This document shows positions 16,558-25,528 of a stretch of 64,000 nt of DNA, piece after piece; the first letter of the stretch is position 1, and each line of letters starts with the position of its first letter. Origin of the DNA: Salinisphaera sp040361255. Lineage in GTDB: Bacteria; Pseudomonadota; Gammaproteobacteria; Nevskiales; Salinisphaeraceae. Position numbers and translations under genes: made by a program. The notes beneath the pieces were generated by a model. It was not told where the DNA came from. It saw only the letters and a program-made list of their open reading frames with translations, and did not search any database. The stretch covers positions 62,001-126,000 of the forward strand of contig NZ_APNG01000013.1 in the NCBI RefSeq assembly GCF_040361255.1, given 5' to 3'.

Positions 16558-17582
16558 CAGCACAATCCTCTTTCAGCCACCGTCTCGAGCGCGGCGCCGA
16601 GCCGTGTCTGCGCGGTACCATCGCCCGGCAGACCGAAGCGCAGCCAGCGGCCGTTATCGCCCAGACGGGTCCATATGGCCTGTTCGGCCAGCGCCGCGTG
16701 AATACGGCCTGCCTGTTCGTGGTCATCGAAAAACACGCTGGTGAATAGCCCGGCACTGACAACGGCCTGTTGTAAACACACCGTTTCCAGGCGTCTTGTC
16801 AGTGCGTGGGCCCCGGCCGCGATACGCGCCTGCTGGGCGGCCTGCCAAGCACGATCGGCCAGCGCATGACAGCCGATCCAGCGCGCCGGATGGCTCACGC
16901 CCCAGGGCCGTAACTGCGCCTGCAGGCAGGCTACCTCGGGCGCGCGCCCGATCAGGAATCCCAGCCGCACACCCGCCAGCCCAAAGAACTTGCCCACCGA
17001 ACGCAGCACCAGCACATTGGCCGGCCACGCAGTGGTGTGGATGCCGGGATTACAATCGGCGAATGCGGCATCCACCAGCAACAGGCCGTCGCGCCGGGCG
17101 AGTTCATCGGCCAAGCCGGCCAGGGTGACGCTATCCGCCTGTTCGGCGGTCGGATTGTTGGGCTGGATGACCACCGCATGATCCAGGGCGACGGCGATGC
17201 CCTCCAACTCGGCCAGATCGTGGTAGCGCACGAGCTCGTGACCGGCCATGGCCCAGGCCTGGGCATGTTCGGTATAGCCCACCGCCGGCACGCCGATCCG
17301 TGCGGGCCCGCGCGTCGTGCGCACCGCCTTAGGCAGTGCCTGTATCGCGAACTGGCTGCCGGGCAGGGCGGCGATCTCGCCGGCCGGGGCCTGGTAATAG
17401 TCGGCCGCGGCCGCGATCAGGCCGTCGTCGGCCTCCGGCAGGCGTGCCCACACCCGGCTCGGCACTGCGGGCACCGGATACGACCAGGGCGCGATCCCGG
17501 TCGACAGATCCAGCCAGGCGTCGAGGGCAATGCCATAGCGCGCGCTCGCCACGCGCAATCGGCCGCCGTGGTTCAAGGCCAT
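16557..17582 (-). CDS. cobD: Threonine-phosphate decarboxylase CobD (PLP fold; called CobC in Pseudomonas)
   Basis: A 341-residue PLP enzyme of aminotransferase fold type I. It starts MALNHGGRLRVASARYG; NHGG is typical of CobD/CobC. IQPNNPTAEQ is the PLP-phosphate/ring region and LRSVGKFFGLAGVRLGF (about 229-245) holds the Schiff-base Lys and conserved Arg. It makes (R)-1-amino-2-propanol phosphate from L-threonine phosphate, the linker that CbiB attaches to adenosylcobyric acid. It overlaps the cbiB 3' end by 10 bp upstream and btuF by one base downstream. Confidence 0.88.
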   Translation of the reverse strand: MALNHGGRLRVASARYGIALDAWLDLSTGIAPWSYPVPAVPSRVWARLPEADDGLIAAAADYYQAPAGEIAALPGSQFAIQALPKAVRTTRGPARIGVPAVGYTEHAQAWAMAGHELVRYHDLAELEGIAVALDHAVVIQPNNPTAEQADSVTLAGLADELARRDGLLLVDAAFADCNPGIHTTAWPANVLVLRSVGKFFGLAGVRLGFLIGRAPEVACLQAQLRPWGVSHPARWIGCHALADRAWQAAQQARIAAGAHALTRRLETVCLQQAVVSAGLFTSVFFDDHEQAGRIHAALAEQAIWTRLGDNGRWLRFGLPGDGTAQTRLGAALETVAERGLC

Positions 17583-18499
17583 GCCCAATCCAGTATCGCG
17601 ATGGTCACAATCCAGAGCCAGAGCGTACGCCCGACCAGCACGATCGCGCGTTCCATATCCGCACTGTCCGGCGGCGTATCGCCGCCAAACACCGGCCGCG
17701 ACTGATAGGCGCCGTGATAATACGCGCCGCCGCCCAGGCGCAATCGCAACGCACCCGCCCCCGCACACATCACCGGTCCGGCGTTGGGGCTGGCCAGCGC
17801 CGACGCCTGGGCGTACCAGCTGCGCAGGCCCGCACGGGTATCACCCACGAGCGCAAACGACAGTGCGGTCAAACGCGCGCTCGGCCAGTTGGCCAGATCG
17901 TCGGCACGCGCCGCCGCCCAGCCGAACCGCCGGTAGCGCGGCGTACGATAGCCCCACATGGCATCCAGGGTATTGATCGCCCGATGTGCGATTGCTGCCG
18001 CCACGGCACCGGCCGGTCCGGCCGCCAGGCCGCCGACGGCAAACCAGAACAAGCTCGCATGCACGCCGTCACTGGCGTTTTCCAGCAGCGATTCGAGCGC
18101 GGCCCGGCGAATCGCAGCAGCGTCCATCGTTTGTGTATCGCGACTGACCAGCGCGGCGACCGCACGACGTGCAGCAGTGATATCGCCGCCCTGCAAGGCC
18201 GCTTCAACCGCACGCGTATGTATTTTGAGGCTGTGCCAGGCAATACACAGCCAGAGCCCGAACACCGCCACGATCCAGCCGACAGGCGTCGGCAACGGCG
18301 CAATCAGCAGGCCGGCTAGCACGGCCGGCGGTACGACCAGCGCCAACCAGGCGATGGCCCCCGCCCAGCGCCGGCGCGGCAGACGCCGATCAAGCGCCGC
18401 GGCCAGACGGCCAAAGCCGACCAGCGGATGGTAGGCCCGCGGCTCGCCCAGCCATGCGTCGAGGCCCAGGCCGGCGAGCACCGCCAGGGTCAGGCCCAT
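17573..18499 (-). CDS. cbiB: Adenosylcobinamide-phosphate synthase CbiB
   Basis: A 308-residue inner-membrane protein with several hydrophobic helices. DAWLGEPRAYHPLVGFGRL (about 14-32) is the family's opening signature; VSRDTQTMDAAAIRRAALES and ENASDGVHASLFWF (about 139-152) are the central conserved loops, and INTLDAMWGYRTPRY a further one. It joins aminopropanol phosphate to adenosylcobyric acid. Both junctions overlap (cobS stop side 10 bp, cobD start side 10 bp), which indicates one polycistronic message. Confidence 0.9.
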   Translation of the reverse strand: MGLTLAVLAGLGLDAWLGEPRAYHPLVGFGRLAAALDRRLPRRRWAGAIAWLALVVPPAVLAGLLIAPLPTPVGWIVAVFGLWLCIAWHSLKIHTRAVEAALQGGDITAARRAVAALVSRDTQTMDAAAIRRAALESLLENASDGVHASLFWFAVGGLAAGPAGAVAAAIAHRAINTLDAMWGYRTPRYRRFGWAAARADDLANWPSARLTALSFALVGDTRAGLRSWYAQASALASPNAGPVMCAGAGALRLRLGGGAYYHGAYQSRPVFGGDTPPDSADMERAIVLVGRTLWLWIVTIAILDWAWP

Positions 18500-19284
18500 A
18501 GGCCGCCCCCCAGCACGGCCGCGACCAGCGCGGCGATGACCAGCGCCGCCGCTTCCACCAGCTCGATCAACGCACCGATCACATCGCCGGTATAACCGCC
18601 GATCCGGCGCTGCCAGAGCGCGCGCCAGGTCAGGCCCACCACGAACGCCGCCAGTATCGTGGCCAGGCCCAGTGCGATACCGGCAAAAGCCAGCGTCAGC
18701 CCCATGACGATCGCGGCCACCACGGCCATATCGCGGCGCGACAGATTGAGCGCCATCGCGCTTGCCAGGCCCTGACGGCGCCGATAGCGCGTGGTGGCCA
18801 TGAGCACCCCGGCCGCGGTGCGCGCGAGCATGGGGACGACGAGCACTACCACGCCGGCCTGGGGCCAGAGCGCAATCAGCGCCGCGCTCTTGAGCGCCAG
18901 CACCAGCACCAGCGCGACCACGGCCATGGGCCCCGCAGCCGGGTCCTTCATCACGGCCAGCGTACGCTCGGCGTCCGCCTGGCCGTGGCCGGCGAACAGG
19001 GCGTCCACACAATCGGCGAGCCCGTCCAGATGCAACGCGCCGGTGATCACGACCCACAACACGACCACCAGCGCCGCGCCGAGCATGGCATCGATGCCAT
19101 GCAGCGCGCTGGCCAGTCCGGCCAGCAGCGCCCCGATCGCGAGCCCGACCAGCGGATAACACAGCACCGACCGGCCCGAATCGGCCGCCGACACGGGGCT
19201 CCTGATCAGGCGCGCCATCGGTAGCGTGGTCAACAGGCCGAAGGCCAGCCATAGCGGCTGAAAGAACGCGATCAGGCGCCGCAT
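18490..19284 (-). CDS. cobS: Adenosylcobinamide-GDP ribazoletransferase CobS
   Basis: A 264-residue polytopic membrane enzyme that joins alpha-ribazole (or its phosphate) to adenosylcobinamide-GDP, the final assembly step. GALHLDGLADCVDALFAG (about 82-99) carries the Asp-rich metal-binding motif, and RTAAGVLMATTRYRR plus GGYTGDVIGALIE (about 227-239) are the other conserved segments. Length and six to seven helices fit the family. It overlaps the upstream phosphatase gene by 13 bp. Confidence 0.92.
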   Translation of the reverse strand: MRRLIAFFQPLWLAFGLLTTLPMARLIRSPVSAADSGRSVLCYPLVGLAIGALLAGLASALHGIDAMLGAALVVVLWVVITGALHLDGLADCVDALFAGHGQADAERTLAVMKDPAAGPMAVVALVLVLALKSAALIALWPQAGVVVLVVPMLARTAAGVLMATTRYRRRQGLASAMALNLSRRDMAVVAAIVMGLTLAFAGIALGLATILAAFVVGLTWRALWQRRIGGYTGDVIGALIELVEAAALVIAALVAAVLGGGLWA

Positions 19285-19907
19285 GTCTTGGCTGCACCGA
19301 AGTCGATATTGTGGGCGACCAGCTGGGTATTCGTACGCGCACCGTCCGCCACCACGCGCAGACGACTCAGGCAGGCATAGGGCACCTCGAGACGATGCAT
19401 CGCCGCGCCAGGCATGGCGAGCAGATCGGCCAGCAGGGCCCGCATAAGCCCGCCATGGGCGACCAGTACCACATGGCCGCCGGCATGGGCGGCCACTGCG
19501 TCCTCGAAAGCCGCCCGGGCACGCGCACGCAGCGCCGCCAGCGATTCGCCGCCCGGCGGGCCGTTTTGTTCCGGGTCGTCGAACCAGGCCTGGGCCGCAT
19601 CATGATCCTGATCCCAGACCTCGGCGACGGGCCGGCCTTCCCAGCGGCCGAAGTCGATTTCGCGCAGGCGCCTGTCGATCGTGCAGCCCAGCCCGCGCTC
19701 GGCCGCCAGTTTCTCTGCAAAGACCCGACAACGGCGCAGCGGCGAGGCAATGACGTGCTGCCAATGCGGCTGCGCATCGGCCTGGGCCTGCATGCGGGCC
19801 AGCCCGGCAGCGGACAGCGCCACATCCCGGCTGCCACGAAAGATCGCGCCGCCTTCACATTCGCCGTGGCGCAGCAGATCGACGAGCGTTGCCGTGGCTT
19901 CAACCAT
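19272..19907 (-). CDS. cobC: Histidine phosphatase, alpha-ribazole phosphatase type (CobC)
   Basis: A 211-residue histidine phosphatase. VDLLRHGECEGG (about 9-20) is the RHG motif with the phospho-accepting His, REIDFGRWEGRPV (about 81-93) is characteristic of CobC-like enzymes, and VLVAHGGLMRALL (about 146-158) supplies the second His. Its place between cobT and cobS supports removal of the 5' phosphate of alpha-ribazole phosphate or adenosylcobalamin phosphate. Overlaps cobT by 8 bp and cobS by 13 bp. Confidence 0.85.
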   Translation of the reverse strand: MVEATATLVDLLRHGECEGGAIFRGSRDVALSAAGLARMQAQADAQPHWQHVIASPLRRCRVFAEKLAAERGLGCTIDRRLREIDFGRWEGRPVAEVWDQDHDAAQAWFDDPEQNGPPGGESLAALRARARAAFEDAVAAHAGGHVVLVAHGGLMRALLADLLAMPGAAMHRLEVPYACLSRLRVVADGARTNTQLVAHNIDFGAAKTCGA

Positions 19908-20958
19908 CGCTGCTTGTCACCCCGGCTTCGTCGAAGGTCGCCATGTCGGCATGCAGGGCGAGCGCGTCGGCGATCACACCCAATGCGAGTGCGGCGCCGC
20001 TGCCCTCGCCCAGACGCATATCCAGATCGAGCAGAGGCCGGGCCTCGAGCCGTGCGAGCACGCCTGCATGGCCAGTTTCGGCCGAGCGATGGCCGAACAG
20101 TTGCCAATGCCGACACGCGGGCGCGATCTCGACGGCACACAGGGCGGCCACACTGGCGATGAAACCATCCACGAGCACGGGCACGCCGGCCTGGGCCGCG
20201 GCCACGAACGCGCCGGTCAGTGCGGCAATTTCGAAACCGCCCACACAGCGCAGCACGGCCAGCGCATGGGCTGCGCCCGTCAGGCCCTGCCAACTGGAAC
20301 CATGCCGCGCCAGCCCGGCCGCAACCACGGCCTGTTTACGGGCCAGCCCGGCGCTATCCACACCGGTCCCCCGGCCGACCACCTGGGCCGGCGTGGCACC
20401 GGTCAGGCCCGCCAGCACGGCCGCCGCGCTGGTGGTATTACCGATGCCCATCTCGCCACCAATAAACAGATGCGCCGATGCCCATACGCGCTCGCGACCG
20501 GCGCGTAACGCCTGTTCGAGTTCGTCGGCCTGCATCGCCGCACCGGTGGTGAAATCTGCCGTGCCGGGGCCGATACGGGCATCGATGACATCGGGGCAAT
20601 CGGCCGGCGGGGCGACGGCGCCCAGATCGACGATCGCAAGCCGCGCGTGGTGGCGTCGCGCCAGTACACAAATGGCCGCGCCGCCTGCGGCGAAGTTGGC
20701 GATCATCTGCCCGGTCACGGCCTGATCGAAGGCCGATACCCCCTGCGCCGCCACACCGTGATCACCGGCGAAAACAACGATATCGATATCGCTGAGCACC
20801 GGCACCGCACGCCCCTGCCAGCCGGCGAAATCCGCGGCCAGCTGCTCCAGCCGGCCCAGCGAACCGGGCGGCTTGGTCAGCACGCCCTGGCGGGCCTGAG
20901 CGGCGGCGCGCGCTTCGAGATCAATCGGGGCAATCGGCTGCGTCAGCCAGTCGGTCAT
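19900..20958 (-). CDS. cobT: Nicotinate-nucleotide-dimethylbenzimidazole phosphoribosyltransferase CobT
   Basis: A 352-residue enzyme that activates the lower-ligand base to alpha-ribazole phosphate. LTKPPGSLGRLEQLAADFAG (about 27-46), VFAGDHGVAAQGVSAFDQAV (about 64-83) and GEMGIGNTTSAAA (about 168-180) are diagnostic. LRLGEGSGAALA-like sequence (RLGEGSGAAL, about 315-324) contains the catalytic Glu. ATG 20958 overlaps the cobU stop by four bases, which rejects the much longer open frame upstream. Confidence 0.92.
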   Translation of the reverse strand: MTDWLTQPIAPIDLEARAAAQARQGVLTKPPGSLGRLEQLAADFAGWQGRAVPVLSDIDIVVFAGDHGVAAQGVSAFDQAVTGQMIANFAAGGAAICVLARRHHARLAIVDLGAVAPPADCPDVIDARIGPGTADFTTGAAMQADELEQALRAGRERVWASAHLFIGGEMGIGNTTSAAAVLAGLTGATPAQVVGRGTGVDSAGLARKQAVVAAGLARHGSSWQGLTGAAHALAVLRCVGGFEIAALTGAFVAAAQAGVPVLVDGFIASVAALCAVEIAPACRHWQLFGHRSAETGHAGVLARLEARPLLDLDMRLGEGSGAALALGVIADALALHADMATFDEAGVTSSDG

Positions 20959-21482
20959 GCGTCGTTCTCCTTGAGCGTCAGCGGTAAACCGGCCACCACC
21001 AGCGTCACCCGATCGCAGCGCGCGGCCAGCGCCTGGTGCAGACGCCCGGCCTCGTCGGCAAAACGCCGCGACAACGCGCCGAGCGGCACGATGCCCGAGC
21101 CCACTTCGTTGGACACGAACAACAACCGGGCCCGGCTGGCGTCGACCGCGGCGAGCAGGGCATCGCGTTCCTCGGCCCAGCGCCCGGGGCGGGCCTCGTC
21201 GCCGAGACAATTGCTCAGCCACAGCGTCAGACAATCCACGAGAATACAGCGGTCGGGCGCATCCAGCCGGCGCAGGCACGCACCCAGCGCCTGCGGCGCT
21301 TCGACCGTCTGCCAGCGCGCGTCCCGCTGCGCGCGGTGGTGCTGGATACGGGCAGTCATTTGCGCGTCACCCGCAAGCGCCGTGGCCACATAGATCCAGC
21401 GTGACACGTCGAGCGACAGCGCCCGTGTTTCCGCGTGGCGACTCTTGCCGCTGCGCGTACCGCCGAGCACGAGTTCCTTCAT
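20955..21482 (-). CDS. cobU: Adenosylcobinamide kinase/adenosylcobinamide-phosphate guanylyltransferase CobU
   Basis: A 175-residue bifunctional enzyme that phosphorylates adenosylcobinamide and then makes its GDP derivative. VLGGTRSGKSRHAE (about 5-18) is the P-loop, IQHHRAQRDARWQTVEAP (about 46-63) includes the guanylylated-His region, and LVDCLTLWLSN and VSNEVGSGIVP are the remaining signatures. Length is typical. It overlaps cobT by 4 bp and lies 27 bp after the ABC ATPase gene. Confidence 0.92.
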   Translation of the reverse strand: MKELVLGGTRSGKSRHAETRALSLDVSRWIYVATALAGDAQMTARIQHHRAQRDARWQTVEAPQALGACLRRLDAPDRCILVDCLTLWLSNCLGDEARPGRWAEERDALLAAVDASRARLLFVSNEVGSGIVPLGALSRRFADEAGRLHQALAARCDRVTLVVAGLPLTLKENDA

Positions 21483-21509
21483 CGCCTACTCCTGCGACAG
21501 ACAGCCCGC

Positions 21510-22295
21510 TCACCCATGCAATACCACCGGTGTATGGCTATCGGGGTGGGTGATCACCCGCGTGTGCGTATCGAACAGACATTGCATGCGCTCGGCGGTA
21601 ACCACTTCGGCCGGCGTGCCGGCGGCAATCGTACGCCCGTCGCGCAGGGCCAGCATGCGATCGGCATAGCGCGCGGCCAGGCTGATATCGTGCAACACAC
21701 TCACGATCGCCACGCCCTGGGCGGCCAGCTCCGCGACTTGTTGCATAACCAGACGCTGGTGGCCGAGATCGAGCGCGGCTACCGGCTCGTCGAGCAGCAA
21801 CAGCCGTTCGCCGGCGTCCTCGGCACGCCAGATCTGGCTCATTACCCGGGCCAGCTGCACGCGCTGTTTCTCGCCGCCGGACAGGCGCGTATAAGGCCGA
21901 TCGCGCAGATGGGCGATATCGCAGGCCGCCAGCGTTTGCCCCACGATCCTGCGGTCCGCCACGCTGCCCGAGGCATGCGGGCCACGACCCAGGCGCACCA
22001 CCTCGGCCACGGTAAACGGGAAATTCAGCGCACTGGCCTGCGGCAACAGCGCGACCCGGCAGGCACGCTCGCGTGCCGGCCAGTCGGCGAGGGTACGTCC
22101 GGACAGCCGAATCGCCCCGGCCGCGGGCGCCAAATCGCCGATCAGGGCATGAATCAGGGTCGACTTGCCGGCCCCGTTGGGCCCGATCACGGCCAGATGC
22201 TGGCCGGCCGCGAGTACGAATCCGGCGGCTTCGACGACAGTTCGCCCGCCCGCGCTCAGGCGCAAGGCCTCGACTTCGAGTATCGGCGTCGTCAT
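21510..22295 (-). CDS. btuD: ABC transporter ATP-binding protein, cobalamin (or heme) import
   Basis: A 261-residue ABC ATPase: AVIGPNGAGKSTLIHAL (Walker A, about 35-51), YTRLSGGEKQRVQLARV (signature, about 136-152), ERLLLLDEPVAALDLGHQ (Walker B and D-loop) and VSVLHDISLAARYAD (H-loop). The sequence is close in style to HmuV heme ATPases, so family membership alone would not exclude heme. The partners btuC and btuF and the surrounding cobalamin genes favour corrinoid import. It overlaps btuC by 4 bp. Confidence 0.88.
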   Translation of the reverse strand: MTTPILEVEALRLSAGGRTVVEAAGFVLAAGQHLAVIGPNGAGKSTLIHALIGDLAPAAGAIRLSGRTLADWPARERACRVALLPQASALNFPFTVAEVVRLGRGPHASGSVADRRIVGQTLAACDIAHLRDRPYTRLSGGEKQRVQLARVMSQIWRAEDAGERLLLLDEPVAALDLGHQRLVMQQVAELAAQGVAIVSVLHDISLAARYADRMLALRDGRTIAAGTPAEVVTAERMQCLFDTHTRVITHPDSHTPVVLHG

Positions 22296-23299
22296 AGCCC
22301 GTACTCGCGCCGCCGGCGCAACAGCGAGATGAAAAACGGCGCGCCGAGCAAGGCCGTCAGCAGGCCCACCGGCAGCTCGGTAGGCGCAACCACGATACGG
22401 GCCAGCGTATCGGCCAAAAGCAAAAGAATTGCCCCCGCCAGCGCCGAGGCCGGCAGCAACCAGCGATGATCGGGGCCGATGAGCATGCGCACGATATGCG
22501 GTACGACCAGCCCCACGAAGGTAATCGCCCCCGCGACCGCCACCGAAACACCCACGCCGGCCGCGGTGAGCAGCACCAGCCGACGCTTGATGCGATCCAC
22601 CGCAATACCCAGATGCCGCGCCTCCGATTCGCCCAGTAACAGGGCATTGAGCGCATCGGCCTGGCGTGGCAGTACCCAGAACACGAGCGCGCTCACCCCG
22701 GCCACGATCGCGACCCGCGGCCAGTTGGCGCCGTCGAGCCCGCCCATGCGCCAGAGGCTGATCCGGCGCAGCATTTCGTTATCAGCATGAAACTCCAGCA
22801 GCGAGCCCACGCTGCCGGCCAGCGCGCCGATGGCAATGCCGGCCAACAGCATGGTCGCCACCGATGTACCGCCCGGCCCGGTGGCCAATCGATAGACCAG
22901 CAAAACTGCCGCGGTGCCGCCGACGAACGCGCCCAGCGACACCAGCGACAGGCCGATAAAGCCGGCCGCCCCGCCTGCGAATACGATGACCAGACTCGCG
23001 CCCACCGATGCGCCCGCGGTTACGCCGATCAGCGAGGGATCGGCCAGCGGATTGCGAAACAAGCCCTGCATGGCCGCCCCGCAAATCGCCAGCATCGCCC
23101 CGACCAGGGCGGTAAGCAGCGCACGCGGCAGGCGCAACTGACGCACGATCAGCGCCAGCCGGTCCACGCCGTCATCGCGGCCGACCAGCACCGCCAGCAC
23201 ATCCAGCGCCGGCAGGCGCACCGCGCCGAGCATCACCGCTGCCAGCAGACAGACCGGCAGGGCGAACGCGAGCAGCCAGACGAGCCGGCGCGGACTCAT
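22292..23299 (-). CDS. btuC: ABC transporter permease BtuC (FecCD family)
   Basis: A 335-residue FecCD-type permease with about ten membrane helices. RQLRLPRALLTALVGAMLAI (about 48-67) and AMQGLFRNPLADPSLIGVTAGA (split here: MQGLFRNPLADPSLIG) are the classic motifs, and FVGLVVPHIVRMLIGPDHR (about 263-281) is the ATPase-contacting loop. It forms the channel through which periplasmic corrinoid, delivered by BtuF, enters the cytoplasm. Its start overlaps the cobQ stop and its stop overlaps the ATPase start, both by 4 bp. Confidence 0.9.
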   Translation of the reverse strand: MSPRRLVWLLAFALPVCLLAAVMLGAVRLPALDVLAVLVGRDDGVDRLALIVRQLRLPRALLTALVGAMLAICGAAMQGLFRNPLADPSLIGVTAGASVGASLVIVFAGGAAGFIGLSLVSLGAFVGGTAAVLLVYRLATGPGGTSVATMLLAGIAIGALAGSVGSLLEFHADNEMLRRISLWRMGGLDGANWPRVAIVAGVSALVFWVLPRQADALNALLLGESEARHLGIAVDRIKRRLVLLTAAGVGVSVAVAGAITFVGLVVPHIVRMLIGPDHRWLLPASALAGAILLLLADTLARIVVAPTELPVGLLTALLGAPFFISLLRRRREYGL

Positions 23300-24762
23300 G
23301 CGCCAGCCTCGGCAAGTAGCGCGTCGAGATCGATCGCAGCTTCCACGGCATCGGCCAGCCGTTCGAACTGGCGCTCGCGCAGGCCCGCGAGATCTTCGGT
23401 GGCCGCGTTTTCCAAACCCGCCCAGGCGAGCACCGCCGCACAGCCGGCCGCGCTGTCGAACAGCCCGTGCAGATAGGTGCCGGCGACCTGGCCATCGGCG
23501 CTGATCGCGCCGTCGAAGCCGTTATCGAGTTCGACAAACGGACGCACCAGATCGGCGCCGCGGGTCACGCCACAATGAATTCGATAGCCGGCGACCGCTG
23601 CCTCGCCATTGCTCTGACTCTCCACCAGCCGGCCGCTGACGTTTTCGAGCCGTTTTTCGGTGCCGATTTCTGTCGCGATATCAAGCAGGCCCAGCCCAGC
23701 AACCACGCCCGGCGCGTCTTCCACACCGTGCGGGTCGTCGATCGCCTGCCCCAGCATCTGATAGCCGCCACAGATGCCGAGCACGTGTCCGCCGTAGCGC
23801 AGGTGCCGGGTGATATGCGTATCCCAGCCATTGGCCGCTAGCCATTGCCGATCCGCGCGCACGTTCTTGGAGCCCGGCAGCACGATGAGATCGGCCCCGC
23901 CCGGGCGCTGACCGGGCCCGACCCATTGCAGATCCACACCCGGCTGCAGACGCAGCGCGTCGAAATCGGTGTGATTGGAAATCCGCGGCAAGGCGGGCAC
24001 CTGGACCACGAAACGGGCGTCGGCATCGACGCGCTGATCGCGGGCGATGGCATCCTCGGCGTCGAGATAGAGCCCATCCAGCCAGGGCAGCACGCCGAAT
24101 ACCGGCTTGCCGGTCTCGCGCTCCAGCCATTCCAGGCCGGGTTCGAGCAGGGCGATATCGCCGCGAAACCGGTTGATCACGAAACCGATGATGCGCGCCC
24201 GCTCGGATTCGGACAAAAGCGCCAGCGTGCCCACGATCTGGGCGAACACGCCGCCCTTGTCGATATCGGCCACCAGCACGACCGGACAATCCACTGCCTC
24301 GGCGAAGCCCATATTGGCAATATCGTTGGCCCGCAGATTGATCTCCGCCGGGCTGCCCGCGCCTTCCACGAGCACGAGCTCGTATTGTTCCACCAGACGC
24401 GCATGCGAGGCGCGCACCGCAGCCATCGCGGTCGGCTTGTAGTGGTGATAGTCGCTTGCCGACATGCCGGCCACCGCCCGGCCGTGGATGATGACCTGGG
24501 CGTTGTGATCGCTGGAGGGCTTGAGCAGCACCGGGCTCATGTCGATGGTGGGCGCGACCCCGCAGGCCGCCGCCTGCACGGCCTGGGCGCGGGCAATCTC
24601 GCCGCCGTCGCTGGACACGGCACTGTTCAAGGCCATGTTCTGCGGCTTGAACGGGGCGACCGACACACCGCGCCGATGCCAGGCCCGGCCCAGGCCGGCC
24701 ACCAGCGTCGACTTGCCGGCATCGGTGGCCGTGCCCTGGATCATGAGCGTCCTAGCAGCCAT
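23296..24762 (-). CDS. cobQ: Cobyric acid synthase CobQ
   Basis: A 488-residue glutamine-dependent amidotransferase. The N-terminal ATPase domain begins IQGTATDAGKSTLVAGLGRA, with PFKPQNMALNSAV and EGAGSPAEINLRANDIANMG as further signatures. The C-terminal glutaminase domain has GHVLGICGGYQMLG (about 323-336, catalytic Cys in GICGGYQ) and the late GTYLHGLFD. It amidates four side chains of adenosylcobyrinic acid a,c-diamide. This substrate comes only from de novo synthesis, yet no early pathway gene is in the window. ATG 24762 overlaps the cbiZ end by 11 bp. Confidence 0.9.
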   Translation of the reverse strand: MAARTLMIQGTATDAGKSTLVAGLGRAWHRRGVSVAPFKPQNMALNSAVSSDGGEIARAQAVQAAACGVAPTIDMSPVLLKPSSDHNAQVIIHGRAVAGMSASDYHHYKPTAMAAVRASHARLVEQYELVLVEGAGSPAEINLRANDIANMGFAEAVDCPVVLVADIDKGGVFAQIVGTLALLSESERARIIGFVINRFRGDIALLEPGLEWLERETGKPVFGVLPWLDGLYLDAEDAIARDQRVDADARFVVQVPALPRISNHTDFDALRLQPGVDLQWVGPGQRPGGADLIVLPGSKNVRADRQWLAANGWDTHITRHLRYGGHVLGICGGYQMLGQAIDDPHGVEDAPGVVAGLGLLDIATEIGTEKRLENVSGRLVESQSNGEAAVAGYRIHCGVTRGADLVRPFVELDNGFDGAISADGQVAGTYLHGLFDSAAGCAAVLAWAGLENAATEDLAGLRERQFERLADAVEAAIDLDALLAEAGA

Positions 24763-25525
24763 CGGCCCAACCCGGTTGCGGGCAAATGGCATCGGTGAGG
24801 GCATCGATCACGAGCCGCGCGGCATATTCGCCAAACAGGGTGTGCTTGCCCGTGTAGCGTAACGGCTCGCCGGCGCTGGTACAGAATACGGCGGTGGCAT
24901 CCGTGCCGGTACCGGTCGCGATGTCATTCGAAATCGGGCTGCGCGCATCGAGCGCTTGCAGCGCCGCAGCCTTGGCTTCGGTCAGCGTGGCCAGGGTTTC
25001 GACCTGTGCTGCCGGGGTCAGCGCGAGCGTGGTCGCTAGGGCGAGATTGATCGTGCCCGCCTCGCAGGGGCCGGGGCGCAGCGCAAGCCGATCCGCCCGA
25101 TCGCCGGCCCGCCGGGCGTTGGCCAGGCCGGCGGTCACGACCACACACAGACGCTCGCCTTCGATATCGACCGTGGCGAACCGCAGACTGCGCATCGAAG
25201 CGGCGGTGAGCATGCCGACACAGGGCGCGGCGAGCCCGCGCTGGGCTGCGAAATCGGCGATGAGGGCCGCCGGCGTATTCAACGCGGCGCGATCGTCGTC
25301 GCCGACATGGCGGTTGGCAAAGCCCTGCGCCATGCTCCAGCCACCGCCCGCCACCGCTGAACTCAGACAATGCCAGGGCCGATCGAAAGCAATCGCCAGC
25401 CCGCTACCGGCCACGCCGGCCTGCCAGCCCGGCAGCAAACGCGCTGCGGGAATGGTCTGCACCGTAGCCGATGGCAGATCATCGCGTGCAGACCAGCGCC
25501 ACCAGGTAGCCGGGGCTGGCGCCAT
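24752..25525 (-). CDS. cbiZ: Adenosylcobinamide amidohydrolase CbiZ
   Basis: A 257-residue CbiZ-family protein. CLSSAVAGGGW (about 53-63), NRHVGDDDR and VGMLTAASMRSLRFATVDI (about 103-121) correspond to the conserved CbiZ segments, and GTGTDATAVFC (about 203-213) to the C-terminal one. The enzyme cleaves the aminopropanol arm of adenosylcobinamide or of pseudocobalamin-type corrinoids, giving adenosylcobyric acid for rebuilding by CbiB. Position between cobO and cobQ fits a salvage role. It starts 3 bp after the cobO stop. Confidence 0.82.
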   Translation of the reverse strand: MAPAPATWWRWSARDDLPSATVQTIPAARLLPGWQAGVAGSGLAIAFDRPWHCLSSAVAGGGWSMAQGFANRHVGDDDRAALNTPAALIADFAAQRGLAAPCVGMLTAASMRSLRFATVDIEGERLCVVVTAGLANARRAGDRADRLALRPGPCEAGTINLALATTLALTPAAQVETLATLTEAKAAALQALDARSPISNDIATGTGTDATAVFCTSAGEPLRYTGKHTLFGEYAARLVIDALTDAICPQPGWADGC

Positions 25526-25528
25526 TAC

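Noticed and set aside
21510..22295. Assignment of the ABC ATPase as heme importer HmuV
   Set aside because: The sequence style allows it, but its partners and the whole operon concern cobalamin and no heme-uptake gene is near, so cobalamin import is the better reading.
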